Source: Deltaproteobacteria bacterium (GTDB lineage: Bacteria; Desulfobacterota; Syntrophia; Syntrophales; UBA2210). Taken from it: a stretch of DNA of 9,880 nt. A program made the position numbers and the translations under genes. This document shows, one piece after another, positions 1 to 7,609 of the stretch. The stretch is taken from NCBI GenBank assembly GCA_019313735.1, contig JAFDAR010000062.1, forward strand, positions 1-9,880. The letters are read 5' to 3'. The notes below the pieces were generated by a model. It searched no databases. It worked only from the letters and a program-made list of their open reading frames with translations, and had not been told where the DNA came from. How positions within the stretch are numbered: the first letter of the stretch is position 1; each line of letters opens with the position of its first letter.

Positions 1-1124
1 AGGCGGAAGAAGAAACGATATCCAGTCTGATCACAAAACACTATTCGCAGGCCGTTGAAAAGAATAATATTCTGGCTGTGTCACAGCCGGTTATAGATCA
101 GAAGGGTATAACGATGGATGAGGATTTTCTGTTTGACGCCACCGTTGAAATCCAGCCTGTAATTGACCCCAAAGACTATGCAGGCCTCGACCTGGAGAGA
201 GAAGAACTTAATATTGCCAAGGCTGATATTGAAGAGAGGCTCAATCAGATAAGGCAAATGTATGCCACCATTGAAGATGTCGAAGATGACAGGGCGCTTG
301 TAAATAATGATTTTGCCGTGATTGACTTTGAGGGGAAACTTGATGGAGAAGCGCGCAAGGAACTGGCATCTTACACTCTCGAGATAGGCTCAGGAAGTTT
401 TGTTCCCGGATTTGAGGAACAACTGGTGGGTATGAAAAAGGGAGAATCAAAAGATATCACGGTGACATTCCCGGAGGATTATGGCGCGAAGGATATCGCC
501 GGAAGGGAAGTGTTGTTTTCAGTAACTCTCAAGAATATTCGCGAAAAGATATTGCCCGAACTGAATGAAGAATTTGTAAAGAACTTCGAAAAATATGAAT
601 CCCTGAAAGACTTAAAGAAGGATATAACAAAGTCGCTTGAAGAAGAGGGAGAAGCAAAAATAAAGACAGACCTCCGGAATGCCATGATTGATAAGTTGCT
701 GGAAAATAATGAATTCGAAGTGCCTTCCGCCTGGGTGGAAAGGCAGGTCTATTCCATGATGCTGGATGCCCGCCAGAGGATGGTACAGAACGGCATGCCG
801 GATGATAAAGCCTCTGAAATAAGCTACAATCTGCACGATGGATTCAAGGATTCGGCGGCCAGGATTGTTAAGGCGTCCTTTATATTCAATGAGATCGCGA
901 AGAAAGAGTCGATCGAAGTGACAGAGAAAGACGTTGAAGACAGGCTGAATATCCTTGCTCAAAAATACGCGCAGGATTACGAGTCTGTAAAGAAGGCCTA
1001 TGAGGCTAATAATATGAAAGATCGCCTTAAAGATGAATTGCTTGAGCAAAAGGCCATGGATTTTATTGAAGAAAAGGCAAATATAACCTTTGTCAAAAAA
1101 GACAGGAAAAAAGGAGAAAAGTAA
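1..1124 (+). CDS. tig: Trigger factor (ribosome-associated chaperone / prolyl isomerase), 5'-truncated by the window edge
   Basis: Trigger factor binds the ribosomal exit tunnel, shields nascent chains and has a peptidyl-prolyl isomerase domain. The frame is open from position 3, so the gene starts outside the window; the GTG at 78 is an internal valine, not a start. The N-terminal ribosome-binding domain is therefore mostly missing here. Visible parts are the linker with the VSQPVID stretch, the FKBP-type isomerase domain (about nt 303-550, with DFAVIDFEG, FVPGFEEQLVGM and VTFPEDYG), and the alpha-helical, charged C-terminal chaperone domain (about 550-1110) ending in a basic tail. The stop codon TAA overlaps the clpP start by one base (TAATG), which suggests translational coupling. 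Synteny with clpP-clpX-lon supports the identification. Regulation cannot be judged because the promoter lies upstream. Confidence 0.96.
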   Translation, partial: AEEETISSLITKHYSQAVEKNNILAVSQPVIDQKGITMDEDFLFDATVEIQPVIDPKDYAGLDLEREELNIAKADIEERLNQIRQMYATIEDVEDDRALVNNDFAVIDFEGKLDGEARKELASYTLEIGSGSFVPGFEEQLVGMKKGESKDITVTFPEDYGAKDIAGREVLFSVTLKNIREKILPELNEEFVKNFEKYESLKDLKKDITKSLEEEGEAKIKTDLRNAMIDKLLENNEFEVPSAWVERQVYSMMLDARQRMVQNGMPDDKASEISYNLHDGFKDSAARIVKASFIFNEIAKKESIEVTEKDVEDRLNILAQKYAQDYESVKKAYEANNMKDRLKDELLEQKAMDFIEEKANITFVKKDRKKGEK

Positions 1125-1750
1125 TGCCTCTTATTCCTATGGTAATTGAACAGGACGGCCGGGGTGAAAGGGCCTTCGATATATATTCCAGGCTCTTGAA
1201 AGACAGGATTATATTCCTTGGATCGGCCATTGATGATGATGTATCAAATCTTGTCATAGCCCAGATGCTGTATCTGGAATCAGAAGATCCGGACAGGGAC
1301 ATCTTTTTTTATTTGAATACACCAGGCGGTATAGTCAGCGCCGGTCTTGCCATATACGATACGATGCGGTACATAAGACCCCCCGTTAGCACTGTCTGCA
1401 TGGGACAGGCGGCAAGCATGGGAGCGCTTCTCCTCGCGGCCGGCGAAAAGGGGAAAAGGTATTCCCTGCCCAATTCGAGGATAATCATACATCAGCCCCT
1501 TGGCGGTTCTCAGGGACAGGCGACCGATATCGGTATTCAGGCAAAGGAAATATTGAGATTGAAGCAGGATCTGAATAACATATTGGCGAAGCACACCGGT
1601 CAACCTGTTGAAAAGGTTGAGCAGGATACAGACAGAGACTATTATATGACAAGCAGTCAGGCATTAGAATATGGTATAATTGACGAGGTTATTGTAAAGA
1701 GAACTTCTGACAGTAAAGAGGGAGGGACTTCACATGGCAAGAAAGCGTAA
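1124..1750 (+). CDS. clpP: ATP-dependent Clp protease proteolytic subunit ClpP
   Basis: ClpP is the serine peptidase that forms the double-heptamer chamber fed by ClpX or ClpA. The protein has 208 residues, the usual family length. The catalytic triad reads Ser98 (in GQAASMGA), His123 (in IIHQP) and Asp172 (in DTDRDYY). The spacings of 25 and 49 residues equal those of the E. coli enzyme. The oxyanion-hole region NTPGG (65-69) and the handle helix QAKEILRLKQDLN are also present. The start MPLIPMVIEQ is typical of the family and has a ribosome site AGGAG at 1112-1116. It shares one base with the tig stop and its last 17 bases overlap clpX, so tig, clpP and clpX are almost certainly one transcript. 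Any N-terminal propeptide must be very short. Confidence 0.98.
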   Translation: MPLIPMVIEQDGRGERAFDIYSRLLKDRIIFLGSAIDDDVSNLVIAQMLYLESEDPDRDIFFYLNTPGGIVSAGLAIYDTMRYIRPPVSTVCMGQAASMGALLLAAGEKGKRYSLPNSRIIIHQPLGGSQGQATDIGIQAKEILRLKQDLNNILAKHTGQPVEKVEQDTDRDYYMTSSQALEYGIIDEVIVKRTSDSKEGGTSHGKKA

Positions 1751-3020
1751 TGATGGTGTGAATGGATTGCTCTTCTGTTCCTTTTGCGGAAAGACACAGG
1801 ATAAAGTAAAGAAACTGGTTGCCGGTCCAAACGCTTATATATGTGACGAATGCATAGAACTCTGCAGGCATATTGTTGAAGAAGACAGCATTCAGAGCGA
1901 GGAAAGTGTCAGAGAAAATATTCCCCAGCCCAGAGAGATTAAAAAGTTTTTAGATCAGTATGTCGTGGGGCAGGAAAAGACAAAGAAAGTCCTTTCCGTT
2001 GCTGTTTACAATCATTACAAGAGGTTGTTCTCGGATGTTGAGCTTAATGATGTTGAGCTTCAGAAAAGCAATATTCTCCTGATCGGTCCTACCGGTTCGG
2101 GGAAAACCCTCCTGGCAAGAACATTGGCAAGGATGTTGAACGTGCCATTCGCCATTGCCGATGCCACTACCCTGACCGAGGCGGGATACGTTGGGGAAGA
2201 CGTTGAGAATATCATATTGAGTCTCCTCCAAAACGCGGATTATGACGCGCGCAAGGCATCGCGTGGTATAGTATATATAGATGAGATTGACAAGATATCA
2301 AAAAAATCGGGCAATCCTTCCATTACCAGGGACGTATCCGGCGAGGGTGTCCAGCAGGCCCTTCTGAAAATAATAGAGGGAACCCTGGCGAATGTACCTC
2401 CCAAGGGTGGGAGAAAACACCCGCAACAGGAATTTATTCAGGTAGATACAACCAACATCCTCTTTATATGTGGCGGAGCATTCAATGGGTTGGAAGATAT
2501 TGTAGAAAAGAGACGGAGCGTAAACTCCATGGGATTCGGGGCCAATATCAAGAGCAAGAAAAAAAAGAACATAGGCGAAACCCTGTCGGAGGTGCAGCCG
2601 GAAGATCTCTTGAAGTATGGTTTGATACCGGAATTTGTGGGGAGGCTTCCTGTGATCGGAGCCCTCCACGACCTTGTTGAGAAAGACCTTGTGAGGATAC
2701 TGACAGAGCCGAAAAATTCCATTGTGAAGCAGTACAAAAAGATGTTTGAGATGGAGGGTGTAAAGCTTACCTTAACTGATGACGCCCTGAGGACCATAGC
2801 AAAACTGTCCGCGGACAGAAAAAGCGGCGCAAGGGGTCTCCAGGCTATAATGGAAAACACCATGCTGGATATCATGTATGATATTCCATCGAGAGACGAT
2901 ATAAGAGAATGTCTTATAAGTGAAGACGTTGTACTCAGTAGAGAGAAACCGATTCTGGTTTTTGAAACAACTTCCGATTCCGGGCAGGAGGAAGATAGCG
3001 AACAAAAAAAAACAGGATGA
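1734..3020 (+). CDS. clpX: ATP-dependent unfoldase ClpX
   Basis: ClpX is the AAA+ hexamer that recognises tagged substrates, unfolds them and threads them into ClpP. The 428-residue product has, in order: an N-terminal zinc-binding domain with Cys15, Cys18, Cys37 and Cys40; Walker A GPTGSGKT (118-125); the pore-1 loop GYVGED (151-156); Walker B with Asp183-Glu184; the RKH substrate loop (227-229); the ClpP-docking loop as MGF (266-268) where IGF is usual; the arginine finger in EFVGRLP (Arg304); and sensor 2 in GARGL (Arg367). The start at 1734 is preferred because a strong GGAGG (1721-1725) sits 8 nt upstream and the residues before the first zinc cysteine match the family length. It overlaps clpP by 17 nt. 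The C-terminal tail is acidic then lysine-rich. Confidence 0.98.
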   Translation: MARKRNDGVNGLLFCSFCGKTQDKVKKLVAGPNAYICDECIELCRHIVEEDSIQSEESVRENIPQPREIKKFLDQYVVGQEKTKKVLSVAVYNHYKRLFSDVELNDVELQKSNILLIGPTGSGKTLLARTLARMLNVPFAIADATTLTEAGYVGEDVENIILSLLQNADYDARKASRGIVYIDEIDKISKKSGNPSITRDVSGEGVQQALLKIIEGTLANVPPKGGRKHPQQEFIQVDTTNILFICGGAFNGLEDIVEKRRSVNSMGFGANIKSKKKKNIGETLSEVQPEDLLKYGLIPEFVGRLPVIGALHDLVEKDLVRILTEPKNSIVKQYKKMFEMEGVKLTLTDDALRTIAKLSADRKSGARGLQAIMENTMLDIMYDIPSRDDIRECLISEDVVLSREKPILVFETTSDSGQEEDSEQKKTG

Positions 3021-3029
3021 CAAAAACAT

Positions 3030-5453
3030 ATGTTTGATTTTAATAAAAGCAAAGAAGAAACAGAAAAAAACAGGCTTACAATCCCGCTGCTTCCACTGAG
3101 GGATGTGGTCGTGTTTCCCCATATGATAGTGCCTCTTTTTGTGGGCAGAGGGAAATCAATTAACGCCTTGGAATCTGCCATGCGGCATGAGAAGGGGATA
3201 TTTCTGACCGCGCAAAAGAGGGCCGAAATTGATGACCCCGTGGAAGATGACATATATACAGTTGGTACCATAGGAAACATCATACAGCTGTTGAGGCTTC
3301 CGGATGGAACGGTAAAGGCGCTGGTTGAGGGAGTGGAAAGGGGAGTTATAAAGAGCTATATACAAGGCGAGGATTTCTTTCTGGTGGATGTTGAGGAACT
3401 GAGTGAAGAATATTCTCCTGAATCGGATACGAAGATGGAGGCGCTTATAAGAAATATAGCGGAGACGTTTGCAAGATACGCGAAGCTCAGCAGAAAAGTC
3501 CCCCCTGAGATGATGGGACCCATGTCATCTATAGATGATCCGGCAAAATTTGCCGATACAGTCGCGGCGTATCTGCACGTGAAACTGGATGAGAGACAGA
3601 AGGTACTGGAAACTGCCGATGTTGTTGGAAGACTTGAAAAGATATATGCCCTGCTGATGGCGGAGATCGAGATACTGGAAGTTGAGGGGCGTATACGAAA
3701 ACGTGTGAAGGGCCAGATGGAGAAAACCCAGAAGGATTACTATCTGAATGAGCAGATGAGAGCCATTCAGAAAGAAATGGGTGAAGAGGACAGTTTTAAG
3801 GGCGAGATAAAGGAACTGGAAAAGAAACTCAAGAAAAAGAAACTTTCTGAAGAGGCCCATCAGAAGATTGAACATGAAATGAAAAAGCTGAAAATGATGT
3901 CTCCAATGTCTGCCGAAGCAACGGTGGTCAGGAACTATATAGACTGGATATTTGATCTGCCCTGGTATGAAAAGACAGAAGACAAAAAGGACCTGAAGGA
4001 ATCTGAGAGGATACTTGAGGAGGATCATTATGGTCTCAAAAAGGTAAAAGAGAGGATACTTGAATATCTCGCGGTTCAAATCCTGTCCAAAAAGAAGAAG
4101 GGCTCCATACTCTGTTTTGTAGGTCCTCCCGGTGTGGGGAAAACCTCCGTAGCGAAATCGATTGCCAGGGCCACCAACAGGAAATTTGTCAGGTTGTCTC
4201 TTGGTGGTTTGAGGGATGAGGCCGAGATAAGGGGTCATAGAAAGACATACATAGGGGCCATGCCGGGAAAGATTATCCAGCTTCTGAAGAAAGCTGGTTC
4301 GAGTAACCCCGTATTCTGTCTGGATGAGATTGATAAACTGAGTTCCGATTTCAGGGGAGACCCCGCGTCAGCGCTTCTTGAAGTGCTTGATCCGGAACAG
4401 AATGTCGCCTTTAACGACAATTATCTCGAAGTTGATTATGACCTGTCCGATGTCATGTTTATAACGACGGCTAACGTTCTCCAGACGATACCCGCCGCCC
4501 TTCAGGATCGTACGGAGGTGATACGTATCGCGGGATATACCGAGCCTGAAAAACTGAATATCGCCAGAAAATATCTTGTCGCGAAAGAGATAGAGTCTAA
4601 TGGTCTGACCGAAAAGAATATCGCCTTTTCGGATGGGGCATTATTGACCATTATAAGAGAATATACACGGGAAGCCGGAGTGAGAAATCTTGAACGGGAG
4701 ATAGCATCCATCTGCAGAAAGGTGGCCAGGAAGATCGTTACCAATGGAAACACCAGAAAGATAAAAGTGAGCTCAAAGTCTGTAGAAAAATATCTTGGTG
4801 TGCAGAGATTCAAATTCGGGGAAATTGAAGACAGGGATAGAGTAGGAGTGACAGTTGGACTCGCGTGGACGGAAGTCGGCGGTGAGCTGTTGACGATTGA
4901 GTCCTCTGTCATGCCGGGAACCGGCAAACCGATTCTGACAACAGGAAAGCTGGGAGATGTGATGCAGGAGTCCGCCCAGGCTGCCTGGACCTACGTCAGG
5001 TCAAGGGCCGATGCTCTGGGACTGGACAAGAACTTTTATAAAAAACTGGATGTTCATGTGCATGTTCCAGAGGGAGCCATCCCAAAGGACGGGCCATCCG
5101 CGGGAATTGCCATGGCTACATCCATAACCTCCGCGCTTCTTAAAAAGAAGGTAAGAAGTGATCTTGCCATGACGGGAGAAATTACACTGAGAGGGAGGGT
5201 ACTTCCCATTGGCGGACTGAAGGAGAAATTGCTGGCCGCCCATCGTGGACACATAAAAACCGTGATCATACCGAGCGAAAATGAAAAGGATCTTGTCGAG
5301 ATACCAGCCAATATTCTTAGAGAACTGGAGATAGTCCTTGTGGAAAGTGTGGATGATGTTCTGAAAAGGGCTTTTGTCCCGGAAGACAAAATGGAAAAGT
5401 ATCCATATGAAACAGGGGCTGCCGGGGCTGGAGAAATGCGTGTAAATGCTTAA
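3030..5453 (+). CDS. lon: ATP-dependent protease La (LonA)
   Basis: LonA is a cytoplasmic AAA+ serine protease that degrades misfolded and regulatory proteins. The 807-residue protein shows the N-terminal LON substrate domain (about 16-210, starting LPLLPLRDVVVFP-like), a lysine/glutamate-rich coiled-coil region (about 215-290), an AAA+ module with Walker A GPPGVGKT (365-372), Walker B LDEID (Asp432-Glu433) and the GHRKTYIGAMPG segment, and the C-terminal peptidase domain. The catalytic dyad is Ser690 (in PKDGPSAG) and Lys733 (in GGLKEKLLAAHR), 43 residues apart as in E. coli Lon. The gene begins 9 nt after the clpX stop; the ribosome site is weak (AGGATG, 3013-3018), so it probably depends on translation from clpX. 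The short Ala/Gly-rich C-terminal tail after about residue 785 is not conserved in the family as far as I know. Confidence 0.98.
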   Translation: MFDFNKSKEETEKNRLTIPLLPLRDVVVFPHMIVPLFVGRGKSINALESAMRHEKGIFLTAQKRAEIDDPVEDDIYTVGTIGNIIQLLRLPDGTVKALVEGVERGVIKSYIQGEDFFLVDVEELSEEYSPESDTKMEALIRNIAETFARYAKLSRKVPPEMMGPMSSIDDPAKFADTVAAYLHVKLDERQKVLETADVVGRLEKIYALLMAEIEILEVEGRIRKRVKGQMEKTQKDYYLNEQMRAIQKEMGEEDSFKGEIKELEKKLKKKKLSEEAHQKIEHEMKKLKMMSPMSAEATVVRNYIDWIFDLPWYEKTEDKKDLKESERILEEDHYGLKKVKERILEYLAVQILSKKKKGSILCFVGPPGVGKTSVAKSIARATNRKFVRLSLGGLRDEAEIRGHRKTYIGAMPGKIIQLLKKAGSSNPVFCLDEIDKLSSDFRGDPASALLEVLDPEQNVAFNDNYLEVDYDLSDVMFITTANVLQTIPAALQDRTEVIRIAGYTEPEKLNIARKYLVAKEIESNGLTEKNIAFSDGALLTIIREYTREAGVRNLEREIASICRKVARKIVTNGNTRKIKVSSKSVEKYLGVQRFKFGEIEDRDRVGVTVGLAWTEVGGELLTIESSVMPGTGKPILTTGKLGDVMQESAQAAWTYVRSRADALGLDKNFYKKLDVHVHVPEGAIPKDGPSAGIAMATSITSALLKKKVRSDLAMTGEITLRGRVLPIGGLKEKLLAAHRGHIKTVIIPSENEKDLVEIPANILRELEIVLVESVDDVLKRAFVPEDKMEKYPYETGAAGAGEMRVNA

Positions 5454-5467
5454 AACCTGAATATTGC

Positions 5468-5496
5468 TTGACAGGAGCTGTTTTTTTGTTTAGTTT
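5468..5496 (+). promoter_or_regulatory. Sigma70-type promoter for the tRNA-Val/tRNA-Asp genes
   Basis: A perfect -35 hexamer TTGACA (5468-5473) is followed after exactly 17 bp by TAGTTT (5491-5496) as a -10. The next bases, GCCC, form a GC-rich discriminator, a feature associated with stringent control of stable-RNA promoters. Transcription would start near 5503, about 25 nt before the mature tRNA-Val. The -10 is imperfect (3 of 6), but the position directly in front of two tRNA genes is convincing. Confidence 0.6.
5470..5487 (+). terminator. Weak candidate intrinsic terminator after lon
   Basis: A small hairpin, ACAG-GAG-CTGT (5471-5481), runs into seven consecutive T (5481-5487) shortly after the lon stop codon. 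The stem is only 4 bp plus a possible G-U pair, so termination would be partial at best. It overlaps the tRNA promoter, so the T-run may instead simply be promoter spacer. Confidence 0.3.
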
Positions 5497-5528
5497 GCCC
5501 TTTCGTTTACGGGAGATTGAACAAGTCT

Positions 5529-5604
5529 GGGCGGGTAGCTCAGTTGGGAGAGCGCCACGCTTACACCGTGGATGTCACAGGTTCAAGTCCTGTTCCGCCT
5601 ACCA
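5529..5604 (+). tRNA. tRNA-Val, anticodon TAC
   Basis: I folded this by hand as a complete 76-nt cloverleaf. The acceptor stem is GGGCGGG with TCCGCCT (G-U pairs at both ends). TA occupies positions 8-9. The D stem is GCTC/GAGC, the anticodon stem CCACG/CGTGG with loop CTTACAC, and the T stem ACAGG/CCTGT with loop TTCAAGT. The discriminator is A, and the CCA end is encoded (5602-5604). Anticodon TAC reads valine codons. It lies only 9 nt upstream of tRNA-Asp and very likely shares its precursor. Confidence 0.97.
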
Positions 5605-5613
5605 TTTTTTTGC

Positions 5614-5690
<77 letters not shown>

Positions 5691-5758
5691 TAATTTTTTT
5701 GTTTCCAATGATGCGTCACGTGCTGATACGTACAGCAGGAAGAATCAATCAAACTTTC

Positions 5759-5772
5759 AAAAATCAATTTTT
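5759..5772. terminator. AT-only palindrome between convergent transcripts (weak)
   Basis: AAAAAT-CA-ATTTTT is a 6-bp inverted repeat lying between the tRNA-Asp gene and the 3' end of the ABC-F gene, which converge here. It could act as a weak bidirectional stop signal. The stem has no G-C pair, so this is tentative. Nothing else is recognisable in 5691-5807. Confidence 0.2.
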
Positions 5773-5807
5773 AAACTCAGTTAGCTTTCAGCACTTACCC
5801 TTCAGAC

Positions 5808-7413
5808 TCACATGGCTGCCTGCATGTACAGGTAATCGTTTTTACCGGACAGGCTCGCTTCCTTCATTGTCAGGTACTCGTCAAAGCCCCTCATCACGTC
5901 AATGATGCCGTCCGGAGTGATTTCGACAATCCTGTTTGCCACGGTGGATACAAGCTCATGGTCATGGGAGGCAAAGAGTGCCACCTCCGGAAAGGCCGTA
6001 AGAGCGTTATTCAAAGAGATGATTGACTCAAGGTCGAGATGGTTGGTGGGCTCATCCAGAATGAGGACGTTGGCGCCGGAGAGCATCATCCTGGAGAGCA
6101 TGCAGCGCACCCGCTCGCCACCCGAGAGGACAGAGGTCTTTTTCAGTGCTTCCTCTCCGGAAAAAAGCATCTTGCCCAGGAACCCACGGATAAAGCTTTC
6201 GTCTTCCTGAGGAGGTGCAAACCGGCGCAGCCAGCCGATAAGATCAAGCTCCTCATTATTGAAATACGCATTGTTCTCTTTCGGGAAATAAGCGTTGGTG
6301 ATGGTCACCCCCCAGCGGAAGCTTCCTTTGTCCGGCTCAAGCTCCCCGGCCAGGATCTGGAACAGGGTGGTTTTTATAAGGCTGTTATCCCCAACGAAGG
6401 CGATCTTGTCGCCCTTGTTGACGGTGAGGGTAAGATTCTCGAACATGGAAACCCCGTCGATCTTTTTGGAAAGACCGTTGATTTCCAGAACGATGTCACC
6501 ACAGGGCCGTTCCGGTTTGAAGACGATGTAGGGATATTTTCTGGAGGAAATCGGCATGTTCTCGATGGTGAGCTTCTCAAGCAGCTTCTTTCGTGAGGTG
6601 GCCTGTTTGGCCCTGGAGGCGTTTGAGCTGAAGCGCCGGATGAATTCCTTGAGTTCCTCTGCCTTGGCCCTGGTCTTCTTGCCCTCGGCTTCCTTCTGGT
6701 GAAAATGGAGCTGGCTGGCCTGATACCAGAAGTCATAATTGCCGGCATAGACCTGAATTTTACCATAATCGATATCCGCCACATGAGTGCAGACCTGGTT
6801 CAGGAAATGACGGTCATGGGAGACGATTATTACCGTGTTCTGGAAGCGGGAGAGAAATTCCTCCAGCCAGGTGATGGTCTTCAGGTCCAGCTGGTTGGAG
6901 GAACAAGGCCTGGGCCAGCAGCACCCGCACCTTATCGCTACCATCAAGATCCTTCATTTTTTTCTGACGCATCTCTTCCGGGATGCCGAGGCCGTTTAGC
7001 AGCACCGCGGCCTCTGCCTCTGCCTCATAGCCATTCATTTCACCGAACCTGGCTTCCAGTTCTCCGGCACGTATGCCGTCTTCCTCAGTAAAATCAGCTT
7101 TAGCATAGAGGGCCTCGCGCTCGATCATTACCTTGTAGAGCTTCTTATGGCCTATGATCACGGTATTGAAAACGGTGTGCTCGTCAAAGGCGAACTGGTC
7201 CTGGCTGAGCACTGCGATGCGTTCTCCCCGCCCCTTGGTAATCTCGCCCCGATCAGGCTCAAGCTGACCTGCCAGGATCTTCAGAAAGGTGGATTTCCCG
7301 GAGCCGTTCGCCCCGATCAGGCCGTAGCAGTTGCCAGGGGTGAACTTGATATTGACGTCTTTGAAGATGACTCTCCTGCCATAGGAGAGAGCAATATTGG
7401 ATGCGGTTATCAT
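5808..7413 (-). pseudogene. ABC-F family ATPase (YbiT/YkpA-like), broken by a deletion in the first ATPase domain
   Basis: ABC-F proteins are soluble tandem-ATPase factors that act at the ribosome E site; some confer resistance to ribosome-targeting drugs. The gene starts at ATG 7411-7413, with AAGGA 7 nt upstream. The first frame carries Walker A GANGSGKST (residues 34-42), the QDQFAF Q-loop and the degenerate signature LDGSDKVRV typical of this subgroup, and then reaches LLAQALF. At about 6896-6903 it leaves frame. The second frame resumes at NQLDLKTITWLEEF and continues intact through the switch SHDRHFLN, the basic interdomain linker, and a second ATPase domain with GDNSLIKTT, LSGGERVRC and LILDEPTNHLD, to the stop at 5808. 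Family members have about 12 residues, including the Walker B Asp-Glu, at the junction; only 4 nt are present. Otherwise the two halves look undecayed, so the lesion is recent or an assembly error. Confidence 0.85.
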
Positions 7414-7427
7414 AGTCGTGTCCTTAT

Positions 7428-7433
7428 ATTATA
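7428..7433 (-). promoter_or_regulatory. Consensus -10 box (TATAAT) upstream of the ABC-F gene
   Basis: On the minus strand a perfect TATAAT lies just upstream of the AAGGA ribosome site (7421-7425) and the ATG. If it is a real -10 element, the leader would be very short. No recognisable -35 hexamer is found at 16-18 bp, because that region is occupied by the 7440-7462 hairpin. The match could therefore be coincidental in an AT-rich stretch. Confidence 0.35.
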
Positions 7434-7439
7434 ACAAAA

Positions 7440-7462
7440 GCCACGAGGAGGGTCCTCGTGGC
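7440..7462 (-). terminator. Intrinsic terminator (or attenuator) between the small basic gene and the ABC-F gene
   Basis: A perfect 10-bp inverted repeat, GCCACGAGGA and TCCTCGTGGC, encloses a 3-nt loop. On the minus strand it is followed directly by TTTTGTT, a standard terminator layout. On the plus strand the following sequence is not T-rich, so minus-strand function is favoured. It would end the transcript of the 47-residue gene. Its position only 26 nt before the ABC-F start also allows an attenuator role, as leader attenuation is known for several ABC-F resistance genes. Confidence 0.7.
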
Positions 7463-7486
7463 ATAAAGTATTTTCGATTAGAAAAA

Positions 7487-7506
7487 GTTCCGACAAGTCG
7501 GGATTA
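7487..7506. repeat. Short palindromic repeat, copy 1
   Basis: This 20-nt element forms a TTCCGAC/GTCGGGA stem (one G-U pair) around AA. It matches the element at 8061-8080 at 17 of 20 positions. The differences fall in the loop, at one stem position that keeps a wobble pair, and in the final base. Confidence 0.55.
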
Positions 7507-7550
7507 ACCCCCATAAGGGGACTCAGTTCAGTACTTGCTTGGTGGGGATA

Positions 7551-7609
7551 AGTGCCTTCACAAAATTATTTCCTTGCAAAAAAAACAAGGAAATAATTTC
7601 TAAGGCACT
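7551..7609. repeat. Large two-part palindrome covering the stop codon of the small basic gene
   Basis: An outer 8-bp arm (AGTGCCTT 7551-7558 with AAGGCACT 7602-7609) and an inner perfect 14-bp arm (7563-7576 with 7586-7599) surround a 9-nt loop containing eight A on the plus strand (eight U in the minus transcript). The internal loops are 4 and 2 nt. The right outer arm overlaps the TAG stop of the 47-residue gene by two bases. As RNA it would form a long hairpin at the 3' end of that message. There is no T-run after it, so it is not a textbook terminator; transcript protection or a structured RNA element is equally possible. Confidence 0.65.

Noticed and set aside
78..80. GTG as start of trigger factor
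   Set aside because: The frame is open to the window edge with trigger-factor-like sequence before it, and the protein would lack its ribosome-binding domain.
2438..3283. Minus-strand 281-codon ORF opposite clpX and lon
   Set aside because: It covers the junction of two strongly conserved genes on the other strand, is serine-rich without recognisable motifs, and is a shadow frame.
3525..4238. Minus-strand 237-codon ORF opposite lon
   Set aside because: Its Phe/Leu-rich composition is the antisense image of the Lys/Glu-rich coiled coil of Lon; no family motif.
6039..6596. Plus-strand 185-codon ORF opposite the ABC-F gene
   Set aside because: The minus frame carries clear ABC motifs throughout this interval, so the plus frame is a shadow.
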